64,000 nucleotides of DNA from positions 434,001 through 498,000 of the forward strand of contig JBAOIG010000005.1 in NCBI GenBank assembly GCA_037045155.1, read 5' to 3'. Of the stretch, positions 54,218 to 62,664 are shown one piece after another. The notes under the pieces were generated by a model, which saw only the letters and a list, made by a program, of their open reading frames with translations, was not told the origin of the DNA and searched no databases. A program made the translations under genes and the position numbers. Numbering within the stretch: the stretch's first letter is position 1; each line of letters begins with the position of its first letter. The stretch is from Thermomicrobiales bacterium. Lineage in GTDB: Bacteria > Chloroflexota > Chloroflexia > Thermomicrobiales > CFX8.

Positions 54218-54811
54218 GTGATCCATCGCCGACATCAACTCGCGCTGGCGATCCTGCTGGCACTATCGCTCGTGCTGGGAGCCTGCGGCAATTCTGGAAA
54301 ACGCATGCTGGTTCGGCCGACCGGCACGGCAGCGAGCGGGTTCGTTGTGCTCGCGCCACTGACGGCCGGACGAGACCTGTCAGCGCCTGACGGCTGGTAT
54401 ACGGTTCGCATCCCGGCGGACTGGGTCGAGTCGCCGCCGATTGTCGCCGAGCTGTCGGCGCGATCGACTACCGGCGCGGATCCAGTGTCGCTGCGCATCA
54501 CTCGCGAGTCACTCGACACTATCACGACCGCCCAGGCCTATCTCGAAGCGACCCGGCGCGATATCAACACCCGCTACGAAAACGTTGTCACGATCAGCCT
54601 GGGGCCAGTTCGCGCCGGCAATGTCGACGCCATTCGCTGGCTTTATCGGGCGACAGTCGATGGCAAGCCGCGCCTGATCTACCAGCTCTTCGTCGTCCAG
54701 GAGGGCACAGGTCTCGTGCTGACCGGTGTTGCCCCGGGCGATGCCGACTTTCACCAGGTCGGCGCGACCTTCGACGCGATCGCGGGGACGCTTTCCTTTG
54801 GTCGCGGCTAG
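54218..54811 (+). CDS. Putative lipoprotein
   Basis: A 197-residue protein with a lipoprotein signal ('LALAILLALSLVLGACGNSG', lipobox LGAC). The mature part has 'GWYTVRIPADWVESPPIVAE' and 'RWLYRATVDGKPRLIYQLFV', a pattern seen in PsbP/MOG1-like folds such as photosystem or stress lipoproteins, but this is only a resemblance. The GTG at 54218 is chosen since 'AAAGGGAT' precedes it; an ATG at 54185 would give a longer leader. It would be anchored to the outer face of the cytoplasmic membrane. Role unknown. Confidence 0.75.
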   Translation: MIHRRHQLALAILLALSLVLGACGNSGKRMLVRPTGTAASGFVVLAPLTAGRDLSAPDGWYTVRIPADWVESPPIVAELSARSTTGADPVSLRITRESLDTITTAQAYLEATRRDINTRYENVVTISLGPVRAGNVDAIRWLYRATVDGKPRLIYQLFVVQEGTGLVLTGVAPGDADFHQVGATFDAIAGTLSFGRG

Positions 54812-54824
54812 CGGTCGGATCGGA

Positions 54825-55130
54825 TCAACCGAGCGCGTCGATCTGCCGGGCCAGATCGAGATCCAGCGTTGTCACCCCGCCGGCCTCGTGGGTCGTGAGG
54901 TAGAGAATCACCGTCCGCCAGCGAATGTCGATATCGGGGTGATGATTGGCGGCCTCGGCGAGATCGGCGATGCGGCCGACAAACTCGATCGCTGCGGGAA
55001 ACGTCGCCCGCTGGAAACGCTTGCGAATTCCGCGGTCCTCGCGTCTCCAGCCGGGCAGCTCGCGATCAATGAGCCGATCTACCTCGGCGCTTGGCAGTGG
55101 TTCGCGGGCCATGCTCTCGCTCTCGTCCAT
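54825..55130 (-). CDS. 4a-hydroxytetrahydrobiopterin dehydratase (pterin dehydratase)
   Basis: A 101-residue PCD/DCoH protein. The catalytic block is 'LAEAANHHPDIDIRWRTVIL', with the paired His and the Pro-Asp, followed by 'LTTHEAGGVTTLDLDLARQI'. The enzyme regenerates pterin cofactor by dehydrating 4a-carbinolamine; in bacteria lacking phenylalanine hydroxylase, members are linked to molybdopterin metabolism. The ATG at 55130 is preferred to the GTG at 55133, as 'GAGAGGAG' is then six bases away. Convergent with the lipoprotein gene, 13 bp apart. Confidence 0.93.
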   Translation of the reverse strand: MDESESMAREPLPSAEVDRLIDRELPGWRREDRGIRKRFQRATFPAAIEFVGRIADLAEAANHHPDIDIRWRTVILYLTTHEAGGVTTLDLDLARQIDALG

Positions 55131-55270
55131 CACAGGCTCCTCTCGGTCAACTCACGGCGGCCCGGGATGAAATCGGGCCGATGGTATCCTTCGTTGATGC
55201 TGCGACCCGGCGCAGACTATTCATTCTTACCAGACGCACCCTGCGCCACTCAATCGACAGGTTCCTGAGG

Positions 55271-57967
55271 ATGCCGCCACGACGCCCCGTCCCTGACCGG
55301 CACTATCGGCGGCTCTCACGCCGCCGGCATAGTCCTACACGCCGGATCGCGCTGGCGCGACTCCGGGCTCGGCGCGAACACGCCGACCGCGTCTCTTCCG
55401 TGGCTCGCCTTGCCAGCACACTGACGATCTTCGTGATGTTGCTGCTCCTGCTCGGCGGCGGAGTCGGCGCGGGCGTCGCAATTGCCAGCTGGAGCTACTT
55501 TACCGAGGATCTGCCGGCGATCGATCAATTTGAAGCACGTCAATTCGAGACGACCCGCATCTACGACCGCAACTGGACGTTGCTCTACGAGGTCAGCGAC
55601 CCGGAATATGGCTGGCGCACGTATCTCCCTCTCGCGAAGATCACGAACAATGGCCAGAATATGAACCTGGTCAACGCGACGATCGCAGCCGAGGACGAGC
55701 GGTTCTGGACGAACTACGGCGTCGAGCCATTGGCGATTGTGCGTGGCGCATTTATCAATATGACCGGTCGCGGCTCTTCCGGGGGATCGACAATCACCCA
55801 ACAGCTTGTCCGGCAGCTCTTTCCGGAGAAGATCGGCTTCGAGCGATCCTACGAGCGCAAGATCCGCGAGGCGATCGTCGCGGTTCAGATGACGCAGACG
55901 TACTCGAAGGAAGAGATCCTTGAGCTCTATCTGAACACGATCTACTACGGGAACCGCGCCTACGGGATCGACGCCGCTTCGCAAGCCTATTTCAACAAGC
56001 ACCCGTGGGAGCTGGACCTGGCCGAGGCATCAATGCTGGCCGGCCTGCCGCAAGCGCCGAGCTACTACGACCCGACCGTCAATATGGAGGCGGCCAAGTC
56101 GCGCCAACGGTACGTCCTCGACCAGATGACCAACCAGGGGTACATCACACGCGAGGATGCGGACGCGGCCTGGAACCAGCTGCTCGATCCACAAACCCGC
56201 GAAAACCGGTACAACCTCGCCCCTCACTGGGTGAACTTCGTCATCGGCAAGCTCGAGGAACGGTACGGCGCCGAGAAGGTCTACCGCGGGGGGCTGCAGG
56301 TGCGGACGACGCTCGACTACACCCTGCAACAGCAGGCCGAGGAGGCCGTGAACGCCCACCTGGCAACGCTGGCGCCATACGACGCGAGCAACGGCGCGCT
56401 TGTCGCGATGCTACCGGGCAGTGGCGAGATCGTCGCGATGGTTGGCTCGGCCGATTATACGGACGACGCGATCTCCGGCCAGGTAAACGTCACCGTCTCT
56501 GAACGGCAGCCCGGGTCGGCATTCATGCCGATCACCTACGCCGCCGCGTTTGAGTCGGGTTGGTACCCAGGCACCGTGATCCTCGATTACGCCGTGCGCT
56601 TCGATACCCCCGGCGCGCCGGAGCCGGAGTATGTCCCGGTCAACGCCGGTGGGGTGATCCATGGCGCGATCAGCGTCCGCAACGCGCTGGCCCGTTCGCT
56701 GAACGTGCCAGCAGTGCGGGCGATTGACTACGCGGGAGTGGAGGATACGATCGCTGTTGCCCATCGGGTCGGCATCCGCGACGGGCTCTGGCGAGGGACG
56801 GATGTCTATGGGCTGGCGCTGACACTCGGCGGTGGCGAGGTCTCGCCACTGGAGCTAACGAACGCGTACGCGACGTTTGCGAACAATGGTCGCTTTGTTC
56901 CATGGACATCGGTGCTTGAGATCCGCGGACCAGACGCCGAGGACTTGCAGCTGTTCGATCCGGCGCGCGCGTGGGCCGGCGCGCGCCAGGTGATTGACCC
57001 CGGTCACGCCTACGAGATCACCAGTATCCTCAGCGACGATGCATCTCGCCGGCCGACCTACGGCGCTGGCAATCCGCTGGAGTTCCCCGATCTCGCCCGA
57101 CCGGTCGCGTCCAAGACAGGCACCAGCGCCGACTGGCGTGACAACTGGACGGTGGGCTATTCGACCGATCTCGTCGTCGGCGTCTGGGTTGGCAACACGG
57201 ATAACGCGCCGATGCGTCAGATCGACGGAATCGCTGGCGCTGCGCCGATCTTCCACGACTTTCTCGTCCGCGCCCACGATCCCGCGTTCGCGACGACTCT
57301 CGCGGGGCCAGATGGCCAGCCAGTCCCGGTCACCTTCGCCCAGCCAGACAATATCGTCGAGATCGATGCCTGCCTGCCCACCGGCAAGCTCCCGATGCCA
57401 GGCGTCGGAACCTATCGGGAGATTACGACGACGAAAGACCGGCCGGTCGTTCGTTGTGACCAACTGACAGCGCGCGAGGCAGCCGATCTGCGGTTGGCGT
57501 TGGCCGACCTGACGGTCAACGGTAGCCGGTATACCCCGGAGGGGATTACCTCGCTGCTTGCCTACGCACAGGCCGTTGGCGGCGGTATCGGCATCCCGGA
57601 CAACCCGGTGGAGCCGACCCCGACGCCAACGCCGACGCCGACACCGACGCCGACGCCGACCCCGACGCCAACACCGACCCCGACGCCGACACGGCCGCCA
57701 TCGACACCAACCCCATCCCGGCCGGGCCCGCCGGGCCAGACGACAACAGTGCCGAATCTGTCTGGCCTCGACAGGGCCGCTGCCACAGCGGCGCTTCGGG
57801 CGGCGGGGCTACAGGTTGGGTCGGTCGTCCCCGTGCGCCAGTCCGACCTGCCGCCGGGAGTGAACATCAACACGGTTCAGGTCGGGCAGGTTATCCTGCA
57901 ATCACCGGTCTGGGGGGTCAGCGTCCCGACCGGGTCGTTCATCAACATTGCTATCCGGGCGGAGTAA
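55271..57967 (+). CDS. Class A penicillin-binding protein with PASTA domain, altered SxxK motif
   Basis: About 898 residues. A basic cytoplasmic N-terminus is followed by one helix (about residues 45-75, 'TLTIFVMLLLLLGGGVGAGV'). The glycosyltransferase GT51 domain has 'AEDERFWTNYGVEPLAIVRG' (Asn where the classic motif has His) and 'GGSTITQQLVRQLFPEKIGF'. The transpeptidase has SLN ('ARSLNVPAV') and KTG ('VASKTGTSADW'), but the active-site SxxK reads 'QPGSAFMPITYAAAF': Met419 replaces Lys (codon ATG at 56525). A (PT)13 linker leads to a C-terminal PASTA domain. It makes peptidoglycan at the outer face; crosslinking may be lost. The start is uncertain: ATG 55271 has its ribosome-site-like TGAGG directly adjacent; 55181 is an alternative. 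Confidence 0.9.
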   Translation: MPPRRPVPDRHYRRLSRRRHSPTRRIALARLRARREHADRVSSVARLASTLTIFVMLLLLLGGGVGAGVAIASWSYFTEDLPAIDQFEARQFETTRIYDRNWTLLYEVSDPEYGWRTYLPLAKITNNGQNMNLVNATIAAEDERFWTNYGVEPLAIVRGAFINMTGRGSSGGSTITQQLVRQLFPEKIGFERSYERKIREAIVAVQMTQTYSKEEILELYLNTIYYGNRAYGIDAASQAYFNKHPWELDLAEASMLAGLPQAPSYYDPTVNMEAAKSRQRYVLDQMTNQGYITREDADAAWNQLLDPQTRENRYNLAPHWVNFVIGKLEERYGAEKVYRGGLQVRTTLDYTLQQQAEEAVNAHLATLAPYDASNGALVAMLPGSGEIVAMVGSADYTDDAISGQVNVTVSERQPGSAFMPITYAAAFESGWYPGTVILDYAVRFDTPGAPEPEYVPVNAGGVIHGAISVRNALARSLNVPAVRAIDYAGVEDTIAVAHRVGIRDGLWRGTDVYGLALTLGGGEVSPLELTNAYATFANNGRFVPWTSVLEIRGPDAEDLQLFDPARAWAGARQVIDPGHAYEITSILSDDASRRPTYGAGNPLEFPDLARPVASKTGTSADWRDNWTVGYSTDLVVGVWVGNTDNAPMRQIDGIAGAAPIFHDFLVRAHDPAFATTLAGPDGQPVPVTFAQPDNIVEIDACLPTGKLPMPGVGTYREITTTKDRPVVRCDQLTAREAADLRLALADLTVNGSRYTPEGITSLLAYAQAVGGGIGIPDNPVEPTPTPTPTPTPTPTPTPTPTPTPTPTRPPSTPTPSRPGPPGQTTTVPNLSGLDRAAATAALRAAGLQVGSVVPVRQSDLPPGVNINTVQVGQVILQSPVWGVSVPTGSFINIAIRAE
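57614..57691 (+). repeat. Tandem repeat encoding (Pro-Thr)x13
   Basis: Thirteen consecutive 6-bp units of the form CCN ACN encode a Pro-Thr linker between the transpeptidase and PASTA domains of the penicillin-binding protein. Unit number could change by slippage without shifting the frame. Confidence 0.9.
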
Positions 57968-57975
57968 GGGTTGCG

Positions 57976-58191
57976 GTGGACACGACTACATGGCATCTGG
58001 CGTTTATTGTCGCGGCGGCCGCAACTACAGGTTTCGCGTTGGTCATGCAACGGCGGCTGCGGCTGAACTATCCAGGTGACGACTCGAAGCAGATGCGCTC
58101 GATGCTCGGCTTCCTGCGTGGCATTGCAATGCTGGCGATGGCGATTCTCGTCCTCGCGGCAGCAAACTTGCTGCGCGTAACGCTGACGTAG
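57976..58191 (+). CDS. Small two-helix membrane protein
   Basis: A 71-residue protein with helices at about 6-24 ('WHLAFIVAAAATTGFALVMQ') and 47-68 ('GIAMLAMAILVLAAANLLRV'), with a charged segment 'RRLRLNYPGDDSKQMRSM' between. The GTG start lies 8 bp after the penicillin-binding protein stop, so it is likely co-transcribed with it. Not a family I can name. Confidence 0.55.
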   Translation: MDTTTWHLAFIVAAAATTGFALVMQRRLRLNYPGDDSKQMRSMLGFLRGIAMLAMAILVLAAANLLRVTLT

Positions 58192-58270
58192 GCTGCGGAA
58201 CGACCATCGTCATGCCAGAGAGTCATAGTAAATTGCGCGTACGAACAGGGAAAACCGGGTGATTCCTAGC

Positions 58271-58286
58271 GTGGGGGCTTCCGGAA
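58271..58286 (+). repeat. 16-bp repeat GTGGGGGCTTCCGGAA ahead of nuoA
   Basis: The exact 16-mer occurs again at 61415-61430 ahead of nuoH. It contains the 8-bp palindrome TTCCGGAA. Both copies are in non-coding gaps of the same gene cluster, suggesting a shared control site. Confidence 0.5.
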
Positions 58287-58300
58287 TCGCCGAAACCTTG

Positions 58301-58309
58301 TGATATAGT
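58301..58309 (+). promoter_or_regulatory. Possible extended -10 promoter of the nuo cluster
   Basis: TGATATAGT at 58301-58309 has the TGn extended element followed by -10 box TATAGT. No good -35 is present at 17 bp, where the 16-bp repeat ends instead. The nuoA start is 53 bp downstream. Confidence 0.45.
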
Positions 58310-58361
58310 ACACGCGGCTCTGGGGGGCCACGCGAACGCGGTTTTGGGTGGAAAGGACACG

Positions 58362-58724
58362 GTGACAGTGCTCACCAACTATGCCGTCATCGGGCTATTG
58401 CTCTTAACCGCTGCCGCCATGGGAATAGCGCTGCTCATGGTCGGGCGGCTGATCCGCCCCCATCGTCCAAACCCCGCCAAAGAGCTGCCCTACGAGTCGG
58501 GCGTTCCAGGCGTTTCCCCTCCTCGCATGCGATACACCCCGAGGTTCTACGTCGTAGCCATGCTGTTCGTCGTGTTCGACATTGAGGCGATCTTCCTCTT
58601 CCCGTGGGCGGTGGCGTTCGACGCACTCGGCCTGTTCGGCTACATCCAGGCCATCGTCTTTATCAGCCTCCTGCTCGCCGGCCTCGCCTACGAGTGGAAG
58701 AAGGGAGCGCTCGAGTGGGTCTGA
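58362..58724 (+). CDS. nuoA: NADH-quinone oxidoreductase subunit A
   Basis: A 120-residue membrane subunit of complex I with three helices. 'NPAKELPYESGVPGVSPPRM' holds the conserved Glu and the loop between helices 1 and 2 (a Val replaces the usual Cys of the 'YExGC' block). 'FYVVAMLFVVFDIEAIFLFP' with its buried Asp/Glu is the family hallmark. The GTG at 58362 follows 'GAAAGGA'. First gene of the cluster; its stop overlaps the start of nuoB. Confidence 0.94.
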   Translation: MTVLTNYAVIGLLLLTAAAMGIALLMVGRLIRPHRPNPAKELPYESGVPGVSPPRMRYTPRFYVVAMLFVVFDIEAIFLFPWAVAFDALGLFGYIQAIVFISLLLAGLAYEWKKGALEWV

Positions 58725-59338
58725 TCGACGACAAGTTCGAGAAAAACGTCCTGACAACTTCGGTGGACTGGCTGTTCAACTGGGGGCGTCGCTCTTCCTT
58801 ATGGTGGCTGCAATTCGGGCTGGCCTGCTGTGCGATCGAGATGATTTCGGCGTCGATGCCGCGATTTGACTTGTCAGAACGCTTCGGCATGCTCTACCGC
58901 GCAACGCCTCGCCAGGCGGATCTGATGTTCGTCGCGGGCACGGTCACCAAGAAGATGGCGCCGACAGTTCGCACGCTCTACGACCAGATGGCCGATCCGA
59001 AGTGGGTGATCTCGATGGGCTCGTGCGCCAACGTCGGCGGTCCATTCGATACCTACGCCGTCGTCCAGGGGGTCGATCAGGTAGTCCCGGTCGATGTCTA
59101 CGTCCCGGGCTGCCCTCCCCTGCCGGAGGGTCTGTACTACGGCGTTCTTGAGCTACAGAACAAGGTCATCAAATACGACACCATCGCCAAGAAGCACGGC
59201 GTCGGAGCGGCCGAGCTCGAGCGTGACCAGGATCGCATCGCCGCCCGCGCAGTGATCACCGGAACCGACGCCGCGATCGTCAGCACCAGCACCGGACTGA
59301 GTGGGCAACGGCGAACAACCGGGCTCCGTCGCGACTGA
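58715..59338 (+). CDS. nuoB: NADH-quinone oxidoreductase subunit B
   Basis: A 207-residue subunit that holds iron-sulfur cluster N2 next to the quinone site. Its ligands are visible: the adjacent cysteines in 'QFGLACCAIEMISASMPRFD', one in 'WVISMGSCANVGGPFDTYAV' and one in 'VYVPGCPPLPEGLYYG'. The GTG at 58715 overlaps the nuoA stop by 10 bp and follows 'AAGGGAGCG'. The C-terminal 30 residues are an unconserved tail. Confidence 0.96.
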   Translation: MGLIDDKFEKNVLTTSVDWLFNWGRRSSLWWLQFGLACCAIEMISASMPRFDLSERFGMLYRATPRQADLMFVAGTVTKKMAPTVRTLYDQMADPKWVISMGSCANVGGPFDTYAVVQGVDQVVPVDVYVPGCPPLPEGLYYGVLELQNKVIKYDTIAKKHGVGAAELERDQDRIAARAVITGTDAAIVSTSTGLSGQRRTTGLRRD

Positions 59339-59399
59339 ATCCAACGGTTCATCCGTCCGCGGGGTTGGCCCTGGGCACGGCCGAGGAGGCAAAGAAACG

Positions 59400-60116
59400 A
59401 TGTCTCAGAATCCAGGTTCAGACGCCGGCACACCGCCAGATGCGCAGGAGACGATTCAGCTCCCGGCGCTCGATGCGCAGGTCGCTGCCGAGCTTGCCCC
59501 GGTAATTGAGCCGGCTCACGATCAGACTGGCGTTCAGGAGATCGACCCCGTCTGGGTCCATAGCGGCTACTGGGGCCCCCTCGATGAAGCACAACATCCG
59601 GCGATCGTCGCGCTGCGCGCGCAATTCGGGGATGCTATTGAGGGCGTGACGTTCTTTCGCGACGAAGTGACAGTCCGCGTACGCACCGAGCAGTTGCCAG
59701 AGATCTGCGCCTTCCTGCGGGACGCGCCGGACCTCAAGTATCAGATGCTCTCGGACCTCACCGCAGTCGACATGCTGAACCTACGTTCGGAGCCGCGCTT
59801 CGATGTCGTGGTCACGCTCTATTCGATCCCGCGTCGCTGGCGTCTGCGGCTGAAGGCGGGAGTCCGCGAAGATCAGCCCTGCCCGACACTGACGACCGTC
59901 TACGCCGCGTCCGGCTGGCTGGAGCGTGAGTGTTACGACATGTTCGGGATCGTGTTCGCCGGCCATCCGGACCTGCGCCGGATGTTGCTGCCCGAGGATT
60001 GGGACGAGGGGCATCCACTCCGCAAGGACTATCCGATCCGCGGCTACAAGCAGTACGTCCAACCAGGCTTCGTGGGCGCGCCACGCATTCGCGAGACCTC
60101 GACGGGGGGCGAGTAG
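59400..60116 (+). CDS. nuoC: NADH-quinone oxidoreductase subunit C
   Basis: A 238-residue peripheral-arm subunit. About 90 residues of variable N-terminus precede the conserved 30-kDa domain: 'SIPRRWRLRLKAGVREDQPC' and the signature 'ERECYDMFGIVFAGHPDLRR' followed by 'LLPEDWDEGHPLRKDYPIRG'. The ATG at 59400 follows 'GGAGGCAAAG'; the frame opens earlier, inside the nuoB end. It docks with NuoD and NuoB. It is followed by nuoD after 4 bp. Confidence 0.95.
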   Translation: MSQNPGSDAGTPPDAQETIQLPALDAQVAAELAPVIEPAHDQTGVQEIDPVWVHSGYWGPLDEAQHPAIVALRAQFGDAIEGVTFFRDEVTVRVRTEQLPEICAFLRDAPDLKYQMLSDLTAVDMLNLRSEPRFDVVVTLYSIPRRWRLRLKAGVREDQPCPTLTTVYAASGWLERECYDMFGIVFAGHPDLRRMLLPEDWDEGHPLRKDYPIRGYKQYVQPGFVGAPRIRETSTGGE

Positions 60117-60120
60117 ACAG

Positions 60121-61353
60121 ATGATGCAGGAAACCGCCGCCAGCGGGACGATCCAGATCGAGACCGAACGCCAGCTCGGCCAGAATCGGCGCGAGATGGT
60201 GCTCAATATGGGCCCGCAACACCCGTCGACCCACGGCGTGCTGCGCGTCGTTGTGACACTGGACGGTGAGACGATCGTCGCGAGCGACCCGCTCATTGGC
60301 TATCTCCACCGTGGTGTCGAGAAGATCGGCGAGAACCGTCGGTACTCGCAGTTCACACCCTGGACCGACCGGACCGATTACGTCGCTGCGCCATTGAACA
60401 ACCTCGGTTACATCCTGGCCGTTGAGAAGCTCTGCGGCATCGCAGCGCCGGAGCGCGCCCAGTACTGGCGCGTCATCATGGCCGAGCTCAGCCGCATCGC
60501 CAGCCACCTCGTCTGGCTCGGCACCCACGCGCTGGACATCGGCGCGTTGTCGATGAGCCTGTATTGCTTCCGCGAGCGCGAGATGATCCTCGATGTCTTC
60601 GAGCGATTCTGTGGCGCTCGGCTGACGACGAACATGATGGAGATCGGCGGGTTCTCACGGGAGATTCCGGCCGGCCTGACCGACATGATCGAGGATTTCC
60701 TGAAGATCTTCCCCGAGCGACAGCAGGAGTACTCGGACCTCCTCACCCAGAACCCGATCTGGATCACACGCACCCGCGGCATCGGTGTCATTGAGCCAGA
60801 GGCAGCAATTTCGTACGGGCTGACCGGCGCTTGCCTCCGCGGCAGCGGCATCAACTACGACATCCGCAAGGCGCAGCCGTATCTGATCTACGATCGTCTC
60901 GACTTTGAGGTGCCGATCGGCACACGCGGTGATGTCTACGATCGGTACCTCGTCCGTATGGAGGAGATGCGCCAGTCGCTGCGGATGGTCCGCCAGTGTC
61001 TGGACCAGATGCCGACCGATGGCCCGCTGAAGCTGGTCGAATCCAACTACGTCATCCCGCCGCATGCGAACGTTCTTCGCACTGCCGAGGATATGCAGCG
61101 GCACTTCGTCTGGGTGATCAAGGGGTTTGAGGCGCCCAAGGGCGAGGTCTATATGGCGATCGAGCAGTCGAAGGGCGAGCTTGGCTATTACATCTATTCA
61201 GATGGCTCGAATACGCCCTACCGGCTGCGCTTGCGGACGCCCGATTTCGTCAACCTGCAGGTTCTGCCGTACATGGCCCAGGGGGCGATGCTGGCGGATA
61301 TGGTGGCGCTGATCGGAACGATTGATATTGTCCTGGGTTCGGTTGATCGTTAG
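60121..61353 (+). CDS. nuoD: NADH-quinone oxidoreductase subunit D
   Basis: A 410-residue quinone-site subunit of complex I, a relative of [NiFe]-hydrogenase large subunits. 'VLNMGPQHPSTHGVLRVVVT' holds the quinone-binding His, and 'DPLIGYLHRGVEKIGENRRY', 'HALDIGALSMSLYCFREREM' and 'LRTPDFVNLQVLPYMAQGAM' are family blocks. 'GTVDIVLGSVDR'-type ending is present ('IGTIDIVLGSVDR'). 'GGGGGCGAG' precedes the ATG. It is the last gene before a 234-bp gap, where nuoE, F and G would be expected in the common order. Confidence 0.97.
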   Translation: MMQETAASGTIQIETERQLGQNRREMVLNMGPQHPSTHGVLRVVVTLDGETIVASDPLIGYLHRGVEKIGENRRYSQFTPWTDRTDYVAAPLNNLGYILAVEKLCGIAAPERAQYWRVIMAELSRIASHLVWLGTHALDIGALSMSLYCFREREMILDVFERFCGARLTTNMMEIGGFSREIPAGLTDMIEDFLKIFPERQQEYSDLLTQNPIWITRTRGIGVIEPEAAISYGLTGACLRGSGINYDIRKAQPYLIYDRLDFEVPIGTRGDVYDRYLVRMEEMRQSLRMVRQCLDQMPTDGPLKLVESNYVIPPHANVLRTAEDMQRHFVWVIKGFEAPKGEVYMAIEQSKGELGYYIYSDGSNTPYRLRLRTPDFVNLQVLPYMAQGAMLADMVALIGTIDIVLGSVDR

Positions 61354-61587
61354 GCGTTGCGGCCGGCCATCGAGAGCGTGAAACTCGGTGCGGCGCGCCG
61401 AGGTGAAGTACACTGTGGGGGCTTCCGGAACCGGGTCATGGTCTCGCGTGAAAGGGACTCTCTCCATGTGGTAACGAGGCTGTGACGCCTCAGAGACGCG
61501 ACATGGACAGGGCGACAAGCGACGAGGCCAGAGCCAGCGCCAATGGGGTGGCGCTCGCCGGAGCTTAGAGGGGGAAGCGTTTCGGAC
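61354..61587 (+). other. 234-bp gap between nuoD and nuoH
   Basis: No gene is visible; in other bacteria nuoEFG often sit here. It holds the second copy of the 16-bp repeat. An internal promoter for the nuoH part is possible, though no clear -10/-35 pair was found. Confidence 0.5.
61415..61430 (+). repeat. 16-bp repeat GTGGGGGCTTCCGGAA ahead of nuoH
   Basis: Exact second copy of the motif at 58271-58286. It lies 157 bp before the nuoH start codon. Confidence 0.5.
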
Positions 61588-62619
61588 ATGAGCGACCAGC
61601 CGCTCTGGATTTCGTTCGTTGTGGGGTTCATCATCCTGAACGTCCTGCTGATCGGCATGGCGTACATGACGTGGGCCGAGCGCAAGTTCATGGCATATAT
61701 GCAGGATCGTGTCGGCCCCCACCGGACCGGCCCGAATGGCCTGCTCCAGCCAATTGCCGACGCGGTGAAGCTGATCGGCAAGGAAGACCTGATCCCGAAG
61801 TTCGCGGACAAGCGCATCTTCGTTGTCGCCCCGCTGATTTCGTTTGTCACCGCGCCACTGGCCGGCCTGGTTATCCCATTTGGCAATCAGGTGTCGGTCT
61901 TCGGTCACGAAGTCAACCTCTACGCAGCCGATATCAACATCGCCGTCCTCTACGTCCTGGCCCTCAGCTCGATCGGTGTCTACGGAATCATCCTCGGCGG
62001 ATACGCATCGGCGAATCGCTATTCTCTGCTCGGCGCGTTGCGATCGGCGGCACAGGTCGTCTCCTACGAGATCGTCCTCGGCCTGTCGTTGGTCGGCGTG
62101 TTCATCATCTCCGGGTCACTCTCGCTGGTGGACATTCTGAACCAGCAGCGCCAGACGCTTGAGCTGTTTGGCACCGGATTGCGAATTCCGAACTGGTTCA
62201 TCTTCTATCAGCCACTCGCATTCATCATCTTCCTGATCGCCGCAGTCGCCGAAACCAACCGTCTGCCGTTTGACCTGCCAGAGGCCGAGACGGAGCTGAT
62301 CTCCGGCTTCCACACCGAATATTCCGGCTTCCGGTTCTCGTTCTACTTCCTGGCCGAATACATCAGCATGATCGTTATCTCGCTCTTCGCCGCGACGCTG
62401 TTTCTCGGCGGGACCGATGGACCGATCGCCGATGGGCCGTGGTGGCTCATCTTCAAGGCGTTTATCTTCCTGTTCTTCTACATCTGGCTGCGAACAACGC
62501 TCCCGCGCTTCCGCTACGATCAGCTGATGGGTATCGCCTGGAAGGTGTTGCTGCCGCTGGCGCTACTGAACATCGTTATCACGGGGTTTGTGCGACTCGC
62601 CTTCAATAATCAGCTCTAG
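61588..62619 (+). CDS. nuoH: NADH-quinone oxidoreductase subunit H
   Basis: A 343-residue membrane subunit with about eight helices that links the quinone cavity to the proton pump. 'YMTWAERKFMAYMQDRVGPH' and 'RTGPNGLLQPIADAVKLIGK' are diagnostic. 'AAVAETNRLPFDLPEAETEL' and 'ISGFHTEYSGFRFSFYFLAE' carry the acidic residues of the quinone-entry region. 'GAGGGGGAAG' lies 11-12 bases upstream of the ATG, somewhat far. It is followed directly by nuoJ, with no nuoI between. Confidence 0.96.
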   Translation: MSDQPLWISFVVGFIILNVLLIGMAYMTWAERKFMAYMQDRVGPHRTGPNGLLQPIADAVKLIGKEDLIPKFADKRIFVVAPLISFVTAPLAGLVIPFGNQVSVFGHEVNLYAADINIAVLYVLALSSIGVYGIILGGYASANRYSLLGALRSAAQVVSYEIVLGLSLVGVFIISGSLSLVDILNQQRQTLELFGTGLRIPNWFIFYQPLAFIIFLIAAVAETNRLPFDLPEAETELISGFHTEYSGFRFSFYFLAEYISMIVISLFAATLFLGGTDGPIADGPWWLIFKAFIFLFFYIWLRTTLPRFRYDQLMGIAWKVLLPLALLNIVITGFVRLAFNNQL

Positions 62620-62664
62620 GGGGACGCGTGACACGGCTCAGGGACACATGGGGGTGGAGGTCAG

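Noticed and set aside
57614..57691. Possible CRISPR or other array
   Set aside because: The repeat is a 6-bp codon-pair tandem inside a protein gene, without spacers.
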